NCBI GenBank assembly: GCA_902784565.1
Contig: CACZVE010000003.1
Location: forward strand, 62,001 to 126,000
Direction: 5' to 3'
DNA: 64,000 nucleotides
Source: an uncultured Prevotellaceae bacterium
GTDB lineage: Bacteria; Bacteroidota; Bacteroidia; Bacteroidales; Bacteroidaceae
The notes below the pieces were generated by a model. That model searched no databases, had not been told where the DNA came from, and was given only the letters and a program-made list of their open reading frames with translations. The number at the start of each line of letters is the position of its first letter. The stretch's first letter is position 1. This document shows, piece after piece, positions 9,521 to 16,977 of the stretch. The translations under genes and the position numbers were made by a program.

Positions 9521-9528
9521 CAAAGGTA
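9521..9528 (-). promoter_or_regulatory. Promoter -7 box for wzi-like gene
   Basis: Reads TACCTTTG on the minus strand, 29 bp before the ATG at 9492. Confidence 0.6.
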
Positions 9529-9533
9529 CATAC

Positions 9534-9569
9534 TTTTAGGGAAAATCCCCTCCTTTTTAGGGAAAATCC
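9534..9569. repeat. Twin direct repeat between divergent promoters (putative operator)
   Basis: The 15-mer TTTTAGGGAAAATCC occurs at 9534-9548 and again at 9555-9569, 21 bp apart, which is two helical turns. Each copy contains GGGA-AAA-TCC. The first copy lies just upstream of the wzi -7 box and the second abuts the TTTG (-33) of the promoter at 9594. The position and phasing suggest a shared regulator site for both divergent genes. Confidence 0.5.
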
Positions 9570-9601
9570 TTTGCAAACATGCGAAAAAAGCCGTTACTTT
9601 G
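9570..9601 (+). promoter_or_regulatory. Promoter for CpxP-like/RS-rich gene
   Basis: TTTG at 9570-9573, 20 bp spacer, then TTACTTTG at 9594-9601, one base off TAnnTTTG. The gene starts at 9652. Confidence 0.55.
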
Positions 9602-9651
9602 CATCGTGAATAAGAAAAAAGTATGTCAAACAATTAAAAATACGTACGATT

Positions 9652-10821
9652 ATGAAAAAGATGATGATGACCCTGATTGCCATGCTGACCATGACGGTTT
9701 CAGCAAATGCAATGAGTTTCGAGCAGGCCCGTAACGAGGCTTTGTTCCTGACTGATAAGATGGCCTACGAACTGAATCTCACCGACGAGCAGTACGAGGC
9801 CGCCTACGAGATCAACCTCGACTACCTGATGGGAGTGACCGGTCGCGCTGATGTGTTCGGTACCTATTGGGAGCGTCGTAACCTCGACCTGAGTTATATC
9901 CTGTACGACTGGCAGTGGCAGGCCTATATCGCAGCCTCCTATTTCTATCGTCCACTCTACTGGGAGGCAGGCTACTGGCACTTCGGTATCTATGCCCGCT
10001 ATCCGCACCGTGACTATTTCTTCTTCGGACGTCCAGCGTTCTATGCCACCTATCGTGGCGGACATGCCTGGCATGTTCATGGAGGACATGGTTACTACTA
10101 CGGACACAGAGAGCATTTCCGTGCACCTAGAGACAGACACGTTGGTATGCACGACCGCTTTGACCGTGGCGAGTTCCGCAACCATCGTAACAGTTCTACC
10201 CGCATAACGGGTTCTCCCGATCGTGGTGGGAGAAGGGTTGAGAACAATCGTGGTGGAAGAGTTGAGAACAATCGCGGCGGAAGAGTTGAGAACAGACAAG
10301 GTACGTTCGGAGGTTCCCGCAGAGACGATGGACGTACAACGGCTCCAAACCGCAACGACAACAACAAACCGGAGCGCACTACCACAGCACCGAACCGCAA
10401 CGAAAACACGACACCGAACCGTAGTGTTAACTCAACTCCGAACCGCAGTAGCAATACGACTCCGAACCGTAGTGGCAACTCCACGCCGAGTCGCAAAATC
10501 AACGCTACCCCGAGTCGCAGCGAGAACCGTACGCTGATGAACGGGAACTCCACCCCGTCGCGTGTCACCAATAGCAACGGCAATTTCGGTGGCAACAGAC
10601 CATCTGCTTCCCCCTCTCAGAGCAGCAGTGCACCGCGCAGTAGCACCCGCAGCAATGCCAGTCCTTCGCGCAGTGTCAGCCCCTCCCACAGCAGTTCGAG
10701 TCCTTCTCGCAGCGTCAGCCCTACCCGCAGCAGCAGTTCCTCTCATAGCAGTGGAGCCTCTCGCAGCAGCAGTGGCGGTTCCCGCGGTGGTGGCGGCGGA
10801 CACTTCGGAGGTCGCAGGTAA
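9652..10821 (+). CDS. Secreted CpxP/Spy-like protein with Arg/Ser/Asn-rich repeat tail
   Basis: 389 aa. A signal peptide (MKKMMMTLIAMLTMTVSANA) is followed by an LTxxQ-like segment (KMAYELNLTDEQYEAAYEINLDYL) that resembles the CpxP/Spy motif, then an aromatic-rich stretch (about 75-140: many Tyr, Trp, His) and a His/Gly/Arg part. From about residue 185 the sequence is low complexity: three RVENNRGG repeats, then 8-residue TPNRSxNS-type repeats, then Ser-Arg blocks and a Gly-rich end (GGSRGGGGGHFGGRR). The tail is very basic. Function is unknown; it might bind nucleic acid or anionic polysaccharide outside the cell. A shared promoter region with the Wzi gene hints at an envelope role. Confidence 0.72.
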   Translation: MKKMMMTLIAMLTMTVSANAMSFEQARNEALFLTDKMAYELNLTDEQYEAAYEINLDYLMGVTGRADVFGTYWERRNLDLSYILYDWQWQAYIAASYFYRPLYWEAGYWHFGIYARYPHRDYFFFGRPAFYATYRGGHAWHVHGGHGYYYGHREHFRAPRDRHVGMHDRFDRGEFRNHRNSSTRITGSPDRGGRRVENNRGGRVENNRGGRVENRQGTFGGSRRDDGRTTAPNRNDNNKPERTTTAPNRNENTTPNRSVNSTPNRSSNTTPNRSGNSTPSRKINATPSRSENRTLMNGNSTPSRVTNSNGNFGGNRPSASPSQSSSAPRSSTRSNASPSRSVSPSHSSSSPSRSVSPTRSSSSSHSSGASRSSSGGSRGGGGGHFGGRR

Positions 10822-10826
10822 TCTCT

Positions 10827-11333
10827 CTATAATTCGAGTATCCTGACCTCAGCGTTGGTCATCCTCTGTACTTCGCTCATCTGTTTTCCATAATATACTG
10901 CCTGGATGGCTTTATTCATAATGCCATGACCCACGGCCAGCACCTTCTTTCCTGGATAAGTCTTCTTGACATACGCGATGAATTCGCCAGCCCGGGAAAG
11001 AAGGTTTTCCAATGTCTCAATGTCATCGGGCCATACCTCTCCTTTCAGTTCGGGGATATAACGTCCCGTGAATCCGCCCCAGTCTCTTTCGCGCAGTAAA
11101 GGTATCTGAACCACCTCCATATGATGGGGTTCAGCGATGATTCTCGCCGTGTCAACCGAACGTTTGAGGTCACTGGCGATGATGGCGGCGAAGTCCAAAG
11201 AAGCCATATTGTCCCTCACCTCCTCAGCCTGTCGGATGCCATTGTCCGTCAGTTCACCTTGTGTCTGTCCTTGCATGATTTGGTTGACATTATCAACCGT
11301 TTCTCCATGTCTGACTAAGTATAAAGTGGTCAT
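10827..11333 (-). CDS. Histidine phosphatase (phosphoglycerate mutase-like)
   Basis: 168-aa branch-1 histidine phosphatase. The catalytic RHGET is at residues 8-12, the second Arg is in SDLKRSVDTA, a Glu-containing LLRERDWGGFTG follows, and GHGIMNK supplies the second His. The ATG at 11333 (MTTLYLVRHGE) is preferred because it starts at the first strand; the frame could extend 10 codons upstream to 11363, which lies at the -7 box. The substrate is not predictable. It is convergent with the RS-rich gene, with 5 bp between the stops. Confidence 0.88.
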   Translation of the reverse strand: MTTLYLVRHGETVDNVNQIMQGQTQGELTDNGIRQAEEVRDNMASLDFAAIIASDLKRSVDTARIIAEPHHMEVVQIPLLRERDWGGFTGRYIPELKGEVWPDDIETLENLLSRAGEFIAYVKKTYPGKKVLAVGHGIMNKAIQAVYYGKQMSEVQRMTNAEVRILEL

Positions 11334-11351
11334 ATTTGCATATTTTTGCTG

Positions 11352-11359
11352 CAAAAATA
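11352..11359 (-). promoter_or_regulatory. Promoter -7 box for histidine phosphatase
   Basis: TATTTTTG on the minus strand, 19 bp before the ATG at 11333; it lies back to back with the box at 11392. Confidence 0.6.
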
Positions 11360-11391
11360 GCAATTTATTTGGGAATATCGCGTTATTTTAT

Positions 11392-11399
11392 TAAATTTG
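11392..11399 (+). promoter_or_regulatory. Promoter -7 box for DUF308 gene
   Basis: TAAATTTG, 28 bp before the ATG at 11427. Confidence 0.6.
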
Positions 11400-11426
11400 C
11401 AACATTAAACTTGAAACATTAACGAT

Positions 11427-12107
11427 ATGAAGATATTACAGAGTTCCGTTTTCCGGGCCATTTGTGCCATTGCCATTGGTATCCTGCTGATCAAGTACCC
11501 CGACAACACTGTTACGTGGATCACCATTGCCATCGGTGTATTGTTCCTGCTTTCGGGTATCATCTCGATGGTGATGTATTATCACACTCTGCGTCAGTAC
11601 TCCAAACAAGAGACACTGCCAGGTGGTGCTTATATCACTGATGCAGAAGGTCAGCGCATAGCCATACCCAAGCCAACCTTCCCCATCGTGGGGGTAGGAA
11701 GTGCCATTCTCGGACTCTTATTGGCACTGACACCAACGGTTTTTGTCAAAGGCCTGATGTATATCATCGGCGGCATCCTCGTACTAGGTGCCATCAACCA
11801 GTTCATGAACCTGCTCAATGCCCGTCATTTCGGAAAAGTGGGCTTCGGCTACTGGATACTCCCTTGTATCATCCTGCTCACAGGTCTCTATGTCATCATC
11901 CGTCCGATGGATCCTCCGGCAATAGCCATGCTCATCCTCGGCTGGTGTACCCTTCTTTATGGTGTCACCGAACTCATCAACGCCATCAAGATCCACAATG
12001 AGAAGCGTAAGTTCGCCAAGGCTCAGGAAATCCCTGTCGCAGAAGAAATAAAGGAGGAAATAACTTCCAAGCCAGAAGCCTATGCTGACCTCTGGCCAGA
12101 AGAATAA
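11427..12107 (+). CDS. DUF308/HdeD-like membrane protein
   Basis: 226 aa with six hydrophobic helices arranged in pairs (for example IAIGILLIKYPDNTVTWITIAIGVLFLLSG and the later VIIRPMDPPAIAMLILGWCTLLYGVTELI). The pattern GILLIKYPD...W and LL.GV.ELI is typical of the HdeD/DUF308 family, whose biochemical role is unclear (HdeD in E. coli is linked to acid resistance). The tail is charged (EEIKEEITSKPEAYADLWPEE). It ends in a strong bidirectional terminator that it shares with udk. Confidence 0.8.
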   Translation: MKILQSSVFRAICAIAIGILLIKYPDNTVTWITIAIGVLFLLSGIISMVMYYHTLRQYSKQETLPGGAYITDAEGQRIAIPKPTFPIVGVGSAILGLLLALTPTVFVKGLMYIIGGILVLGAINQFMNLLNARHFGKVGFGYWILPCIILLTGLYVIIRPMDPPAIAMLILGWCTLLYGVTELINAIKIHNEKRKFAKAQEIPVAEEIKEEITSKPEAYADLWPEE

Positions 12108-12131
12108 GGGTTGAGGCAACCGCCTCAACCC
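12108..12131. terminator. Bidirectional intrinsic terminator
   Basis: Perfect 10-bp stem GGGTTGAGGC / GCCTCAACCC around an AACC loop. It begins right after the DUF308 stop and its second arm overlaps the last codons of udk on the other strand, so one hairpin can serve both convergent genes. No long T run is present. Confidence 0.65.
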
Positions 12132-12763
12132 CCATGTTCCATCTCTTCCTTTACCTCTTCCGAGAATCCTTGGATATACGATCTGAGGATATCGATGCCA
12201 CGCTTATTCTCACGACCCCAGGGGATGATCAGGTCGGCAAATTTCTTCGTGGGTTCGATGAACTGCTCATGCATGGGCTTCACATCATTCTCATAGTGAT
12301 CGAGCACCATATCGACAGTACGTCCACGTTCCACCACATCACGACGGATGTTCCGGATCAGACGCACATCACTGTCGGTATCCACGAAAATCTTCAGGTC
12401 CATCATGTCACGCAGTTTCTTATGGTGCAGTGTCATGATGCCCTCCAGGATAATCACAGGCTTCGGTTCCACATGGACCGTTTCCGGCAGACGGTTGGAG
12501 AGTACATACGAATAGGTGGGCTGTTCGATGGCCTCACCATTCTTCAGTTTCTTGATCTGTTCCGTCAGCAGTTTCCAGTCGAAGGCATCAGGATGGTCGA
12601 AGTTAATGGCGCGCCGTTCCTCATCGGTGAGTCTCGTTGTATCGTTATAGTAGGAGTCCAACGGGATGATGGCGGCACAATGTGGCGGCAACGCCTTGGC
12701 AATACGCTTCACGACGGTGGTCTTGCCCGAACCTGATCCGCCAGCGATTCCGATGATAATCAT
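12125..12763 (-). CDS. udk: Uridine kinase
   Basis: 212-aa P-loop kinase. Walker A GGSGSGKTT is at residues 8-16; LDSYYND supplies the catalytic Asp and Tyr, NFDHPDAFDW is the uridine-binding region, and the lid reads RLIRNIRRDVVERGRTVD. It phosphorylates uridine and cytidine in pyrimidine salvage. The length is as usual. The start overlaps the stop of the preceding phosphatase gene by one base (TAATG), so the two are cotranscribed. Confidence 0.93.
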   Translation of the reverse strand: MIIIGIAGGSGSGKTTVVKRIAKALPPHCAAIIPLDSYYNDTTRLTDEERRAINFDHPDAFDWKLLTEQIKKLKNGEAIEQPTYSYVLSNRLPETVHVEPKPVIILEGIMTLHHKKLRDMMDLKIFVDTDSDVRLIRNIRRDVVERGRTVDMVLDHYENDVKPMHEQFIEPTKKFADLIIPWGRENKRGIDILRSYIQGFSEEVKEEMEHGG

Positions 12764-13812
12764 TATTTCTGTGCTTTAATAAGATAGACAATTGTAGGCA
12801 GATGGTCGCTATAGCCGTCGAGCCATTCGCCACTGCCATGGGTGCGCAGGGGATAGCCCTTGTATTTTCCTTCCTTCTGGAACAGATAGTCACGACGGAA
12901 TATCTGGTGGGAGAAAAGTTTCAGCGAAGAATAGTCCTTCTTGTCACGGTCAAGCAGCGAAGGAGAAAGAATGATCTGGTCGAAGAGGTTCCAGGCACCG
13001 TTATACATCAGCGTACCTGTGCCAGAAGCCAGCACATCCCACCAGGGGTTATACAGATCTCCCTCGCTCACATCCTTGATCTTACGCTTGGCACCCAGGC
13101 ACTTTGCCATCGAGTTGTCCTGCGGGTCGTCGTTCATGTCACCCATAATCAGCAGTTTCACGTTGGGGTCTTCGGCAATCAGCGAGTCCTTCACCACCTT
13201 CAACTGCAAACCGCCTTCCTCCCGATAGAAAGAAGTCGCACCGCGTGATGGCAGGTGATTCACGATAATGGTTACATGTTCATCAGCCATCGTACCGCTC
13301 ACCACGAGGAAGCCACGGGTGGCCCTGAGTGAGTCCTGTGGTAACTTATATATATAAGGTACAAGTTTCGTGTCGCGCACCGTAAACAAGGTAGGGTTGT
13401 AGAGCAATGCACAGTCCACACCGCGCTGATCTGGTCCCTCGATATGCACGAACTGGAAGTTCCGGGTCTTCAAGGGTTCCTGGTCGCAAAGGTCTTCCAG
13501 ACACTTGGCATTCTCTACTTCTGCCACGCCAATGGCGGCACATCCAATCTTCGGCAGTTTGTCGGTCCCCATCTCTGAGAGCACACGCGCCATATTGCGC
13601 AACTTGTGGGTATATTTCAGGCTCGTCCACTTGTTGGTACCTTCTGGCAGAAACTCATAATCGTTCTTACCCGTATCGTGACAGGTATCAAACAAGTTCT
13701 CCAGATTATAGAATCCAATACCGTAGACAGAGAAGGTCTTCTGTTGCGCCATCATCGGATTCACACCACAGAACAGGACCATTGTTAGCAGTAACAAACC
13801 AGACTTTTTCAT
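12763..13812 (-). CDS. Secreted endonuclease/exonuclease/phosphatase family protein
   Basis: 349 aa with a signal peptide (MKKSGLLLLTMVLFCGVNPMMAQ). EEP-fold landmarks: GFYNLENLFD near the start, GVAEVENAKCLEDL, the catalytic tract VNHLPSRG, MGDMNDDPQDNS, and the C-terminal SDHLPTIVYL with the catalytic Asp-His. These enzymes hydrolyse phosphodiesters such as DNA or phospholipid headgroups. The ATG at 13812 is chosen; an upstream TTG at 13821 in the same frame adds three residues only. It heads an operon with udk. Confidence 0.88.
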   Translation of the reverse strand: MKKSGLLLLTMVLFCGVNPMMAQQKTFSVYGIGFYNLENLFDTCHDTGKNDYEFLPEGTNKWTSLKYTHKLRNMARVLSEMGTDKLPKIGCAAIGVAEVENAKCLEDLCDQEPLKTRNFQFVHIEGPDQRGVDCALLYNPTLFTVRDTKLVPYIYKLPQDSLRATRGFLVVSGTMADEHVTIIVNHLPSRGATSFYREEGGLQLKVVKDSLIAEDPNVKLLIMGDMNDDPQDNSMAKCLGAKRKIKDVSEGDLYNPWWDVLASGTGTLMYNGAWNLFDQIILSPSLLDRDKKDYSSLKLFSHQIFRRDYLFQKEGKYKGYPLRTHGSGEWLDGYSDHLPTIVYLIKAQK

Positions 13813-13833
13813 ATAAAACAAGTTTTATTGGTG

Positions 13834-13841
13834 CAAAGATA
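13834..13841 (-). promoter_or_regulatory. Promoter -7 box for EEP-udk operon
   Basis: TATCTTTG on the minus strand, 21 bp before the ATG at 13812. Confidence 0.62.
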
Positions 13842-13861
13842 CGATTTTTTTCCGAAACTAT

Positions 13862-13892
13862 TTGCAAAATTCAAAAAATCTTCGTACCTTTG
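13862..13892 (+). promoter_or_regulatory. Promoter for rpmE2 remnant
   Basis: TTG, 20-bp spacer, TACCTTTG at 13885-13892: a full match to the Bacteroidota -33/-7 promoter. This promoter looks intact although its gene is not. Confidence 0.65.
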
Positions 13893-13942
13893 CACCCGCT
13901 TTATGCGAAATTAGTATTTTAAACATTAATATTTAACTCAAA

Positions 13943-14039
13943 ATGAAAAAAGGAATTCATCCAGAAAACTATCGCCCCGTCGTGTTCAAGGACATGTCCA
14001 ACGGCGATATGTTCCTCTCGAAGTCCACAGAAGAAGTAA
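13943..14039 (+). pseudogene. rpmE2: Type B ribosomal protein L31 gene with apparent internal deletion
   Basis: The first 29 codons (MKKGIHPENYRPVVFKDMSN, then GDMFLSKST) match the start of type B L31, which is normally about 80-85 aa. After Thr29 the similarity stops. One base out of frame, CAG AAG AAG TAA at 14028-14039 looks like the Lys-rich end and stop of L31, followed 20 bp on by a strong terminator. The simplest reading is a deletion of about 50 codons inside the gene with a frameshift. The in-frame continuation to 14176 runs through the terminator and is not expected to be a protein. An intact L31 gene would have to exist elsewhere. Assembly error is possible. Confidence 0.6.
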
Positions 14040-14058
14040 ATAATATCCACAACAGACT

Positions 14059-14106
14059 AAAAAGTGCGTCAAAGGTAGTTGCATATGCCTCTGGCGCACT
14101 TTTTTT
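14059..14106 (+). terminator. Intrinsic terminator of rpmE2 unit
   Basis: 17-bp stem, AAAAAGTGCGTCAAAGG against CCTCTGGCGCACTTTTT, with one mismatch and one G-U pair, a 12-base loop and a run of T. It ends the roughly 200-nt transcript that starts near 13899. Confidence 0.8.
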
Positions 14107-14139
14107 GGCAATTTATTTGTTAATGCCAAATAAAATGCC

Positions 14140-14147
14140 TATCTTTG
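14140..14147 (+). promoter_or_regulatory. Promoter -7 box for gpx-trxB
   Basis: TATCTTTG, 37 bp before the gpx ATG at 14184. Confidence 0.62.
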
Positions 14148-14183
14148 TACCCGCAGAAACTATACATTATTTATAAATAGCAA

Positions 14184-14735
14184 ATGAAAACCATTTATGA
14201 TTTCTCTGTCAAGGACAGAAAAGGCAAGGACGTATCCCTGAAGGAATACGCCAACGAAGTGTTGCTCATCGTGAATACCGCCATCAAGTGCGGCTTCACC
14301 CCTCAGTATGACGAACTGGAGAAACTCTACGAGAAATATCACGCAGAGGGCTTCGAGATTCTCGACTTCCCCTGCAACCAGTTTAACCAGCAGGCTCCTG
14401 GCACCGACGAGAGTATCCATGAGTTCTGTAAACTGAATTTTGGCACAGAATTCCCCCGCTTCAAGAAAGTCAAGGTAAACGGCGAGGACGCAGACCCCCT
14501 GTTTAAGTTCCTGCAGAATGAGAAAGGCTTCGCCGGCTGGGACATGGAGCACCCCATTGCCCATATTCTCGACGATATGCTGTCGAAGGCCGATCCCGAC
14601 TACCAGAAGAAGCCCGACATCAAGTGGAACTTCACTAAATTCCTTATCAACAAGAAGGGACAGGTGGTTGCCCGTTTCGAGCCCACGGAGAAAATCGAGA
14701 ACATCGCAAAGCAGATTGAAGAACTCTTGAAGTAA
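14184..14735 (+). CDS. Glutathione peroxidase family thiol peroxidase
   Basis: 183 aa. The peroxidatic Cys36 lies in NTAIKCGFTPQY, FPCNQF is at 62-67, and the catalytic KWNFTKFL is at about 149-156. Cys82 in IHEFCKLNFG sits where the resolving Cys of thioredoxin-dependent 2-Cys GPx proteins lies. The enzyme is therefore probably reduced by thioredoxin rather than glutathione. This fits its neighbour: trxB starts on the last base of its stop codon (TAATG). Role: reduction of H2O2 and lipid hydroperoxides in the cytoplasm. Confidence 0.92.
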   Translation: MKTIYDFSVKDRKGKDVSLKEYANEVLLIVNTAIKCGFTPQYDELEKLYEKYHAEGFEILDFPCNQFNQQAPGTDESIHEFCKLNFGTEFPRFKKVKVNGEDADPLFKFLQNEKGFAGWDMEHPIAHILDDMLSKADPDYQKKPDIKWNFTKFLINKKGQVVARFEPTEKIENIAKQIEELLK

Positions 14736-15667
14736 TGGAAAAAACCAAATGCTTGATCATCGGCAGCGGTCCTGCCGGATACACCGCAGCCATCTATGCC
14801 AGTCGCGCCAACCTCAACCCCATCGAGTACAGCGGCATGCAGCCCGGCGGCCAACTCACCCAGACCACCGAGGTAGAGAATTTCCCCGGCTATCCGCAGG
14901 GTGTCGATGGCAACCAGATGATGATGGACCTGCGCGAACAGGCAGAGCGCTTCGGCACCGACATCCGCGACGGCGAGATCGTGAAGGTGGATTTCTCAAA
15001 GGCCCCCTACCTCTGTACGGCAGAGGACGGCACGGAGATTGAGGCCGACACCGTAATCATCGCCACAGGAGCCTCCGCCAAGTACCTCGGTCTCGACGAC
15101 GAGCGCAAGTACAACGGACAGGGTGTGTCAGCCTGTGCCACCTGCGACGGGTTCTTCTACCGTAAGAAGGCCGTGGCTGTCGTCGGCGGCGGCGACACTG
15201 CCTGCGAGGATGCCCTCTATCTGTCGGGACTGGCCAAGAAGGTCTATCTCATCGTGCGTAAGCCCTTCCTCCGTGCCTCGCAGGTGATGCAGCAGCGCGT
15301 AAAGGAGGCTGAGAACATTGAAATCCTCTTCGAGCACAACGCCATCGGACTCTTCGGTGAGAACGGTGTGGAAGGTGCCCATCTCGTGAAGCGCAAGGGC
15401 GAGCCCGACGAGGAACTGGTGGACATTGCCATCGACGGTTTTTTCCTCGCCATCGGTCACAAGCCCAATACCGACATCTTCAAGGAGTGGCTTGAGACTG
15501 ACGAGACTGGCTATCTGAAAAAGATCGACGGTACGCCCCGCACGAAGATTCCCGGCGTGTTTGTTGCCGGCGACTGTGCCGACCCCGTCTATCGCCAGGC
15601 CATTTCCGCTGCAGGCAGTGGCTGTCAGGCTGCCATCGAGGCAGAACGTTATTTATTGAACAGATAA
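14735..15667 (+). CDS. trxB: Thioredoxin reductase
   Basis: 310-aa flavoprotein. The FAD-binding GSGPAG is at 11-16, the redox-active CATC at 134-137 in ACATCDGFF, the NADPH-binding GGGDTACEDA at about 151-160, and GVFVAGDC near the C-terminus. It passes electrons from NADPH to thioredoxin. Overlap with the peroxidase gene (TAATG) makes a functional pair: TrxB regenerates thioredoxin that the peroxidase consumes. Codon use is more GC-rich than in the neighbours, with no sign of disruption. Confidence 0.95.
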   Translation: MEKTKCLIIGSGPAGYTAAIYASRANLNPIEYSGMQPGGQLTQTTEVENFPGYPQGVDGNQMMMDLREQAERFGTDIRDGEIVKVDFSKAPYLCTAEDGTEIEADTVIIATGASAKYLGLDDERKYNGQGVSACATCDGFFYRKKAVAVVGGGDTACEDALYLSGLAKKVYLIVRKPFLRASQVMQQRVKEAENIEILFEHNAIGLFGENGVEGAHLVKRKGEPDEELVDIAIDGFFLAIGHKPNTDIFKEWLETDETGYLKKIDGTPRTKIPGVFVAGDCADPVYRQAISAAGSGCQAAIEAERYLLNR

Positions 15668-15680
15668 ACTTAAAGGGTAC

Positions 15681-16661
15681 CTACCTTAATTGGTCTATCC
15701 GCCTGTTCAGCAAATGTAAATAGTCGGCCTTCATGTTTTCCGGCAGAAATGACTGGCCGATGAGTTCTTCCCATTCGGGGAGATAGCCCTTCATCCGTTC
15801 TATCATCTTTTCTGCTATAGCAACAGGAATGCCGCTTTGGGTGAAAGCGGTCATGAAAGTATTGCGGTCGAAGCCGCTCTTAGTGCCACCCACCGTAAAA
15901 CTCATGGCCATCTCCTCAGTGTCAGCAGGGTCGGCCAACAGCACGGCCAGCAGGTCGTAGGCCGGAGCCAGGTTATACTCTCCGTTTCCGCTGTCTATCA
16001 GCGAAAAGTTCTTGCAGTGCATGTCGGAATTGCCAGTCATCCAAGAGAACAGCACCACTTCCCAATATCGCTGTACGTCCAACATGGGTGCCGACGAATA
16101 CTTCTTGATGGTTTCTGCCAGTTGTTGGTAGGTACCGTAGTATTTATGCTCGGTAAGGCGGTTGGTCAGTTGGCACATATCCAGCATCGATATCTTTATT
16201 CCCGACGTTCCGTCGCCTACCCGTAGCCTTTCGCCCTTATGTCCACGATCCATACGGAGGGTCAGATAGCCCAGTTCACCATCGGCCAGTCGGATGAGCG
16301 TATGACGGGCGGTGCGGATACGGGCAACTTCTGCCATCTTCATCGTGAGGTCTTCCAATTCTGGCAGGCAGGGATACTTGCTGCTTTGAGGTTTGAAGAT
16401 ATACCTACCCCAGAGGCCTACAATGGTTAATTTGGCAGGCTCGTTCTTCCCCCCTCGGTTCACATCCAGCGACATTTTGGCCTGCACACCGGTTACTGAC
16501 GTGCTGGTGCGAATCACCTGTCGGGCGAGTTCCGACATGTTTTCCCGCGTATAAGGAAGGACTGGTGCCATTTCAGAGCCGAAAAACTTGCGGGCACAGC
16601 CAGGGTGAAAATCTATCTGACCTTCTTCCAATTCCTGATAACAGTACAAGCACTTACTCAT
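15681..16661 (-). CDS. hipT: HipT-like serine/threonine kinase toxin (HipA kinase core)
   Basis: 326 aa containing the HipA kinase core without its N-subdomain 1. The Gly-rich loop reads STSVTGVQAK (53-62), where the S-x-S pair occupies the autophosphorylation positions of HipT. The catalytic loop is GNSDMHCKN (Asp213) and the metal-binding Asp236 is in APAYDLL. The N-terminus has a CxxC...HxxxC pattern (CLYC, HPGC) that could be a small zinc knuckle, a feature of many Bacteroidota relatives. HipA-type kinases arrest growth by phosphorylating aminoacyl-tRNA synthetases (HipA: GltX; HipT: TrpS). The gene overlaps the HipS-like gene by 8 bp. Confidence 0.88.
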   Translation of the reverse strand: MSKCLYCYQELEEGQIDFHPGCARKFFGSEMAPVLPYTRENMSELARQVIRTSTSVTGVQAKMSLDVNRGGKNEPAKLTIVGLWGRYIFKPQSSKYPCLPELEDLTMKMAEVARIRTARHTLIRLADGELGYLTLRMDRGHKGERLRVGDGTSGIKISMLDMCQLTNRLTEHKYYGTYQQLAETIKKYSSAPMLDVQRYWEVVLFSWMTGNSDMHCKNFSLIDSGNGEYNLAPAYDLLAVLLADPADTEEMAMSFTVGGTKSGFDRNTFMTAFTQSGIPVAIAEKMIERMKGYLPEWEELIGQSFLPENMKADYLHLLNRRIDQLR

Positions 16662-16977
16662 GGTCTAATGGTTTTACGCTGATGTTACCAATACAATCCT
16701 TACAGCAAGCCATCAAGAGCGACATCCGGTCACGCGGGTCAATCTTCCATGACGACGATGCGATATCCAACAGCCATCCTTCGGGAATAAGTCCATCGAA
16801 GACAGGAAACATCATTTCCCTGTCATACTGTTGTTCCGTCAGGGGCATGGTGGGACTTAGTGAGACAGCGTCCGTCCGGACGAGATAAGTCTCGTCATAG
16901 ACGAAATGGAAGCCTTCCTCATCCTCTGTGAGGACACCACAGTAGGTATCGTTTACATATATTCCCGCCTGCTTCAT
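16654..16977 (-). CDS. hipS: HipS-like protein (HipA N-subdomain 1 as a separate protein)
   Basis: 107 aa matching the N-terminal subdomain of HipA: AGIYVNDTYCGVLTEDEEGFHFVYD, then SLSPTMPL and the conserved FPVFDGLIPEGWLLD. In E. coli HipA these residues form the first 100 aa; here they are a separate polypeptide, as in HipBST systems where HipS acts as the antitoxin that binds the kinase. It overlaps hipB by 4 bp (ATGA) and hipT by 8 bp. Confidence 0.85.
   Translation of the reverse strand: MKQAGIYVNDTYCGVLTEDEEGFHFVYDETYLVRTDAVSLSPTMPLTEQQYDREMMFPVFDGLIPEGWLLDIASSSWKIDPRDRMSLLMACCKDCIGNISVKPLDHE

Noticed and set aside
12134-12736. Antisense ORF over udk
   Set aside because: Mirror of a well-conserved kinase gene with no signal of its own.
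14040-14176. Novel membrane peptide formed by the out-of-frame end of rpmE2
   Set aside because: The frame runs through a strong terminator, so the mRNA would end before the stop.
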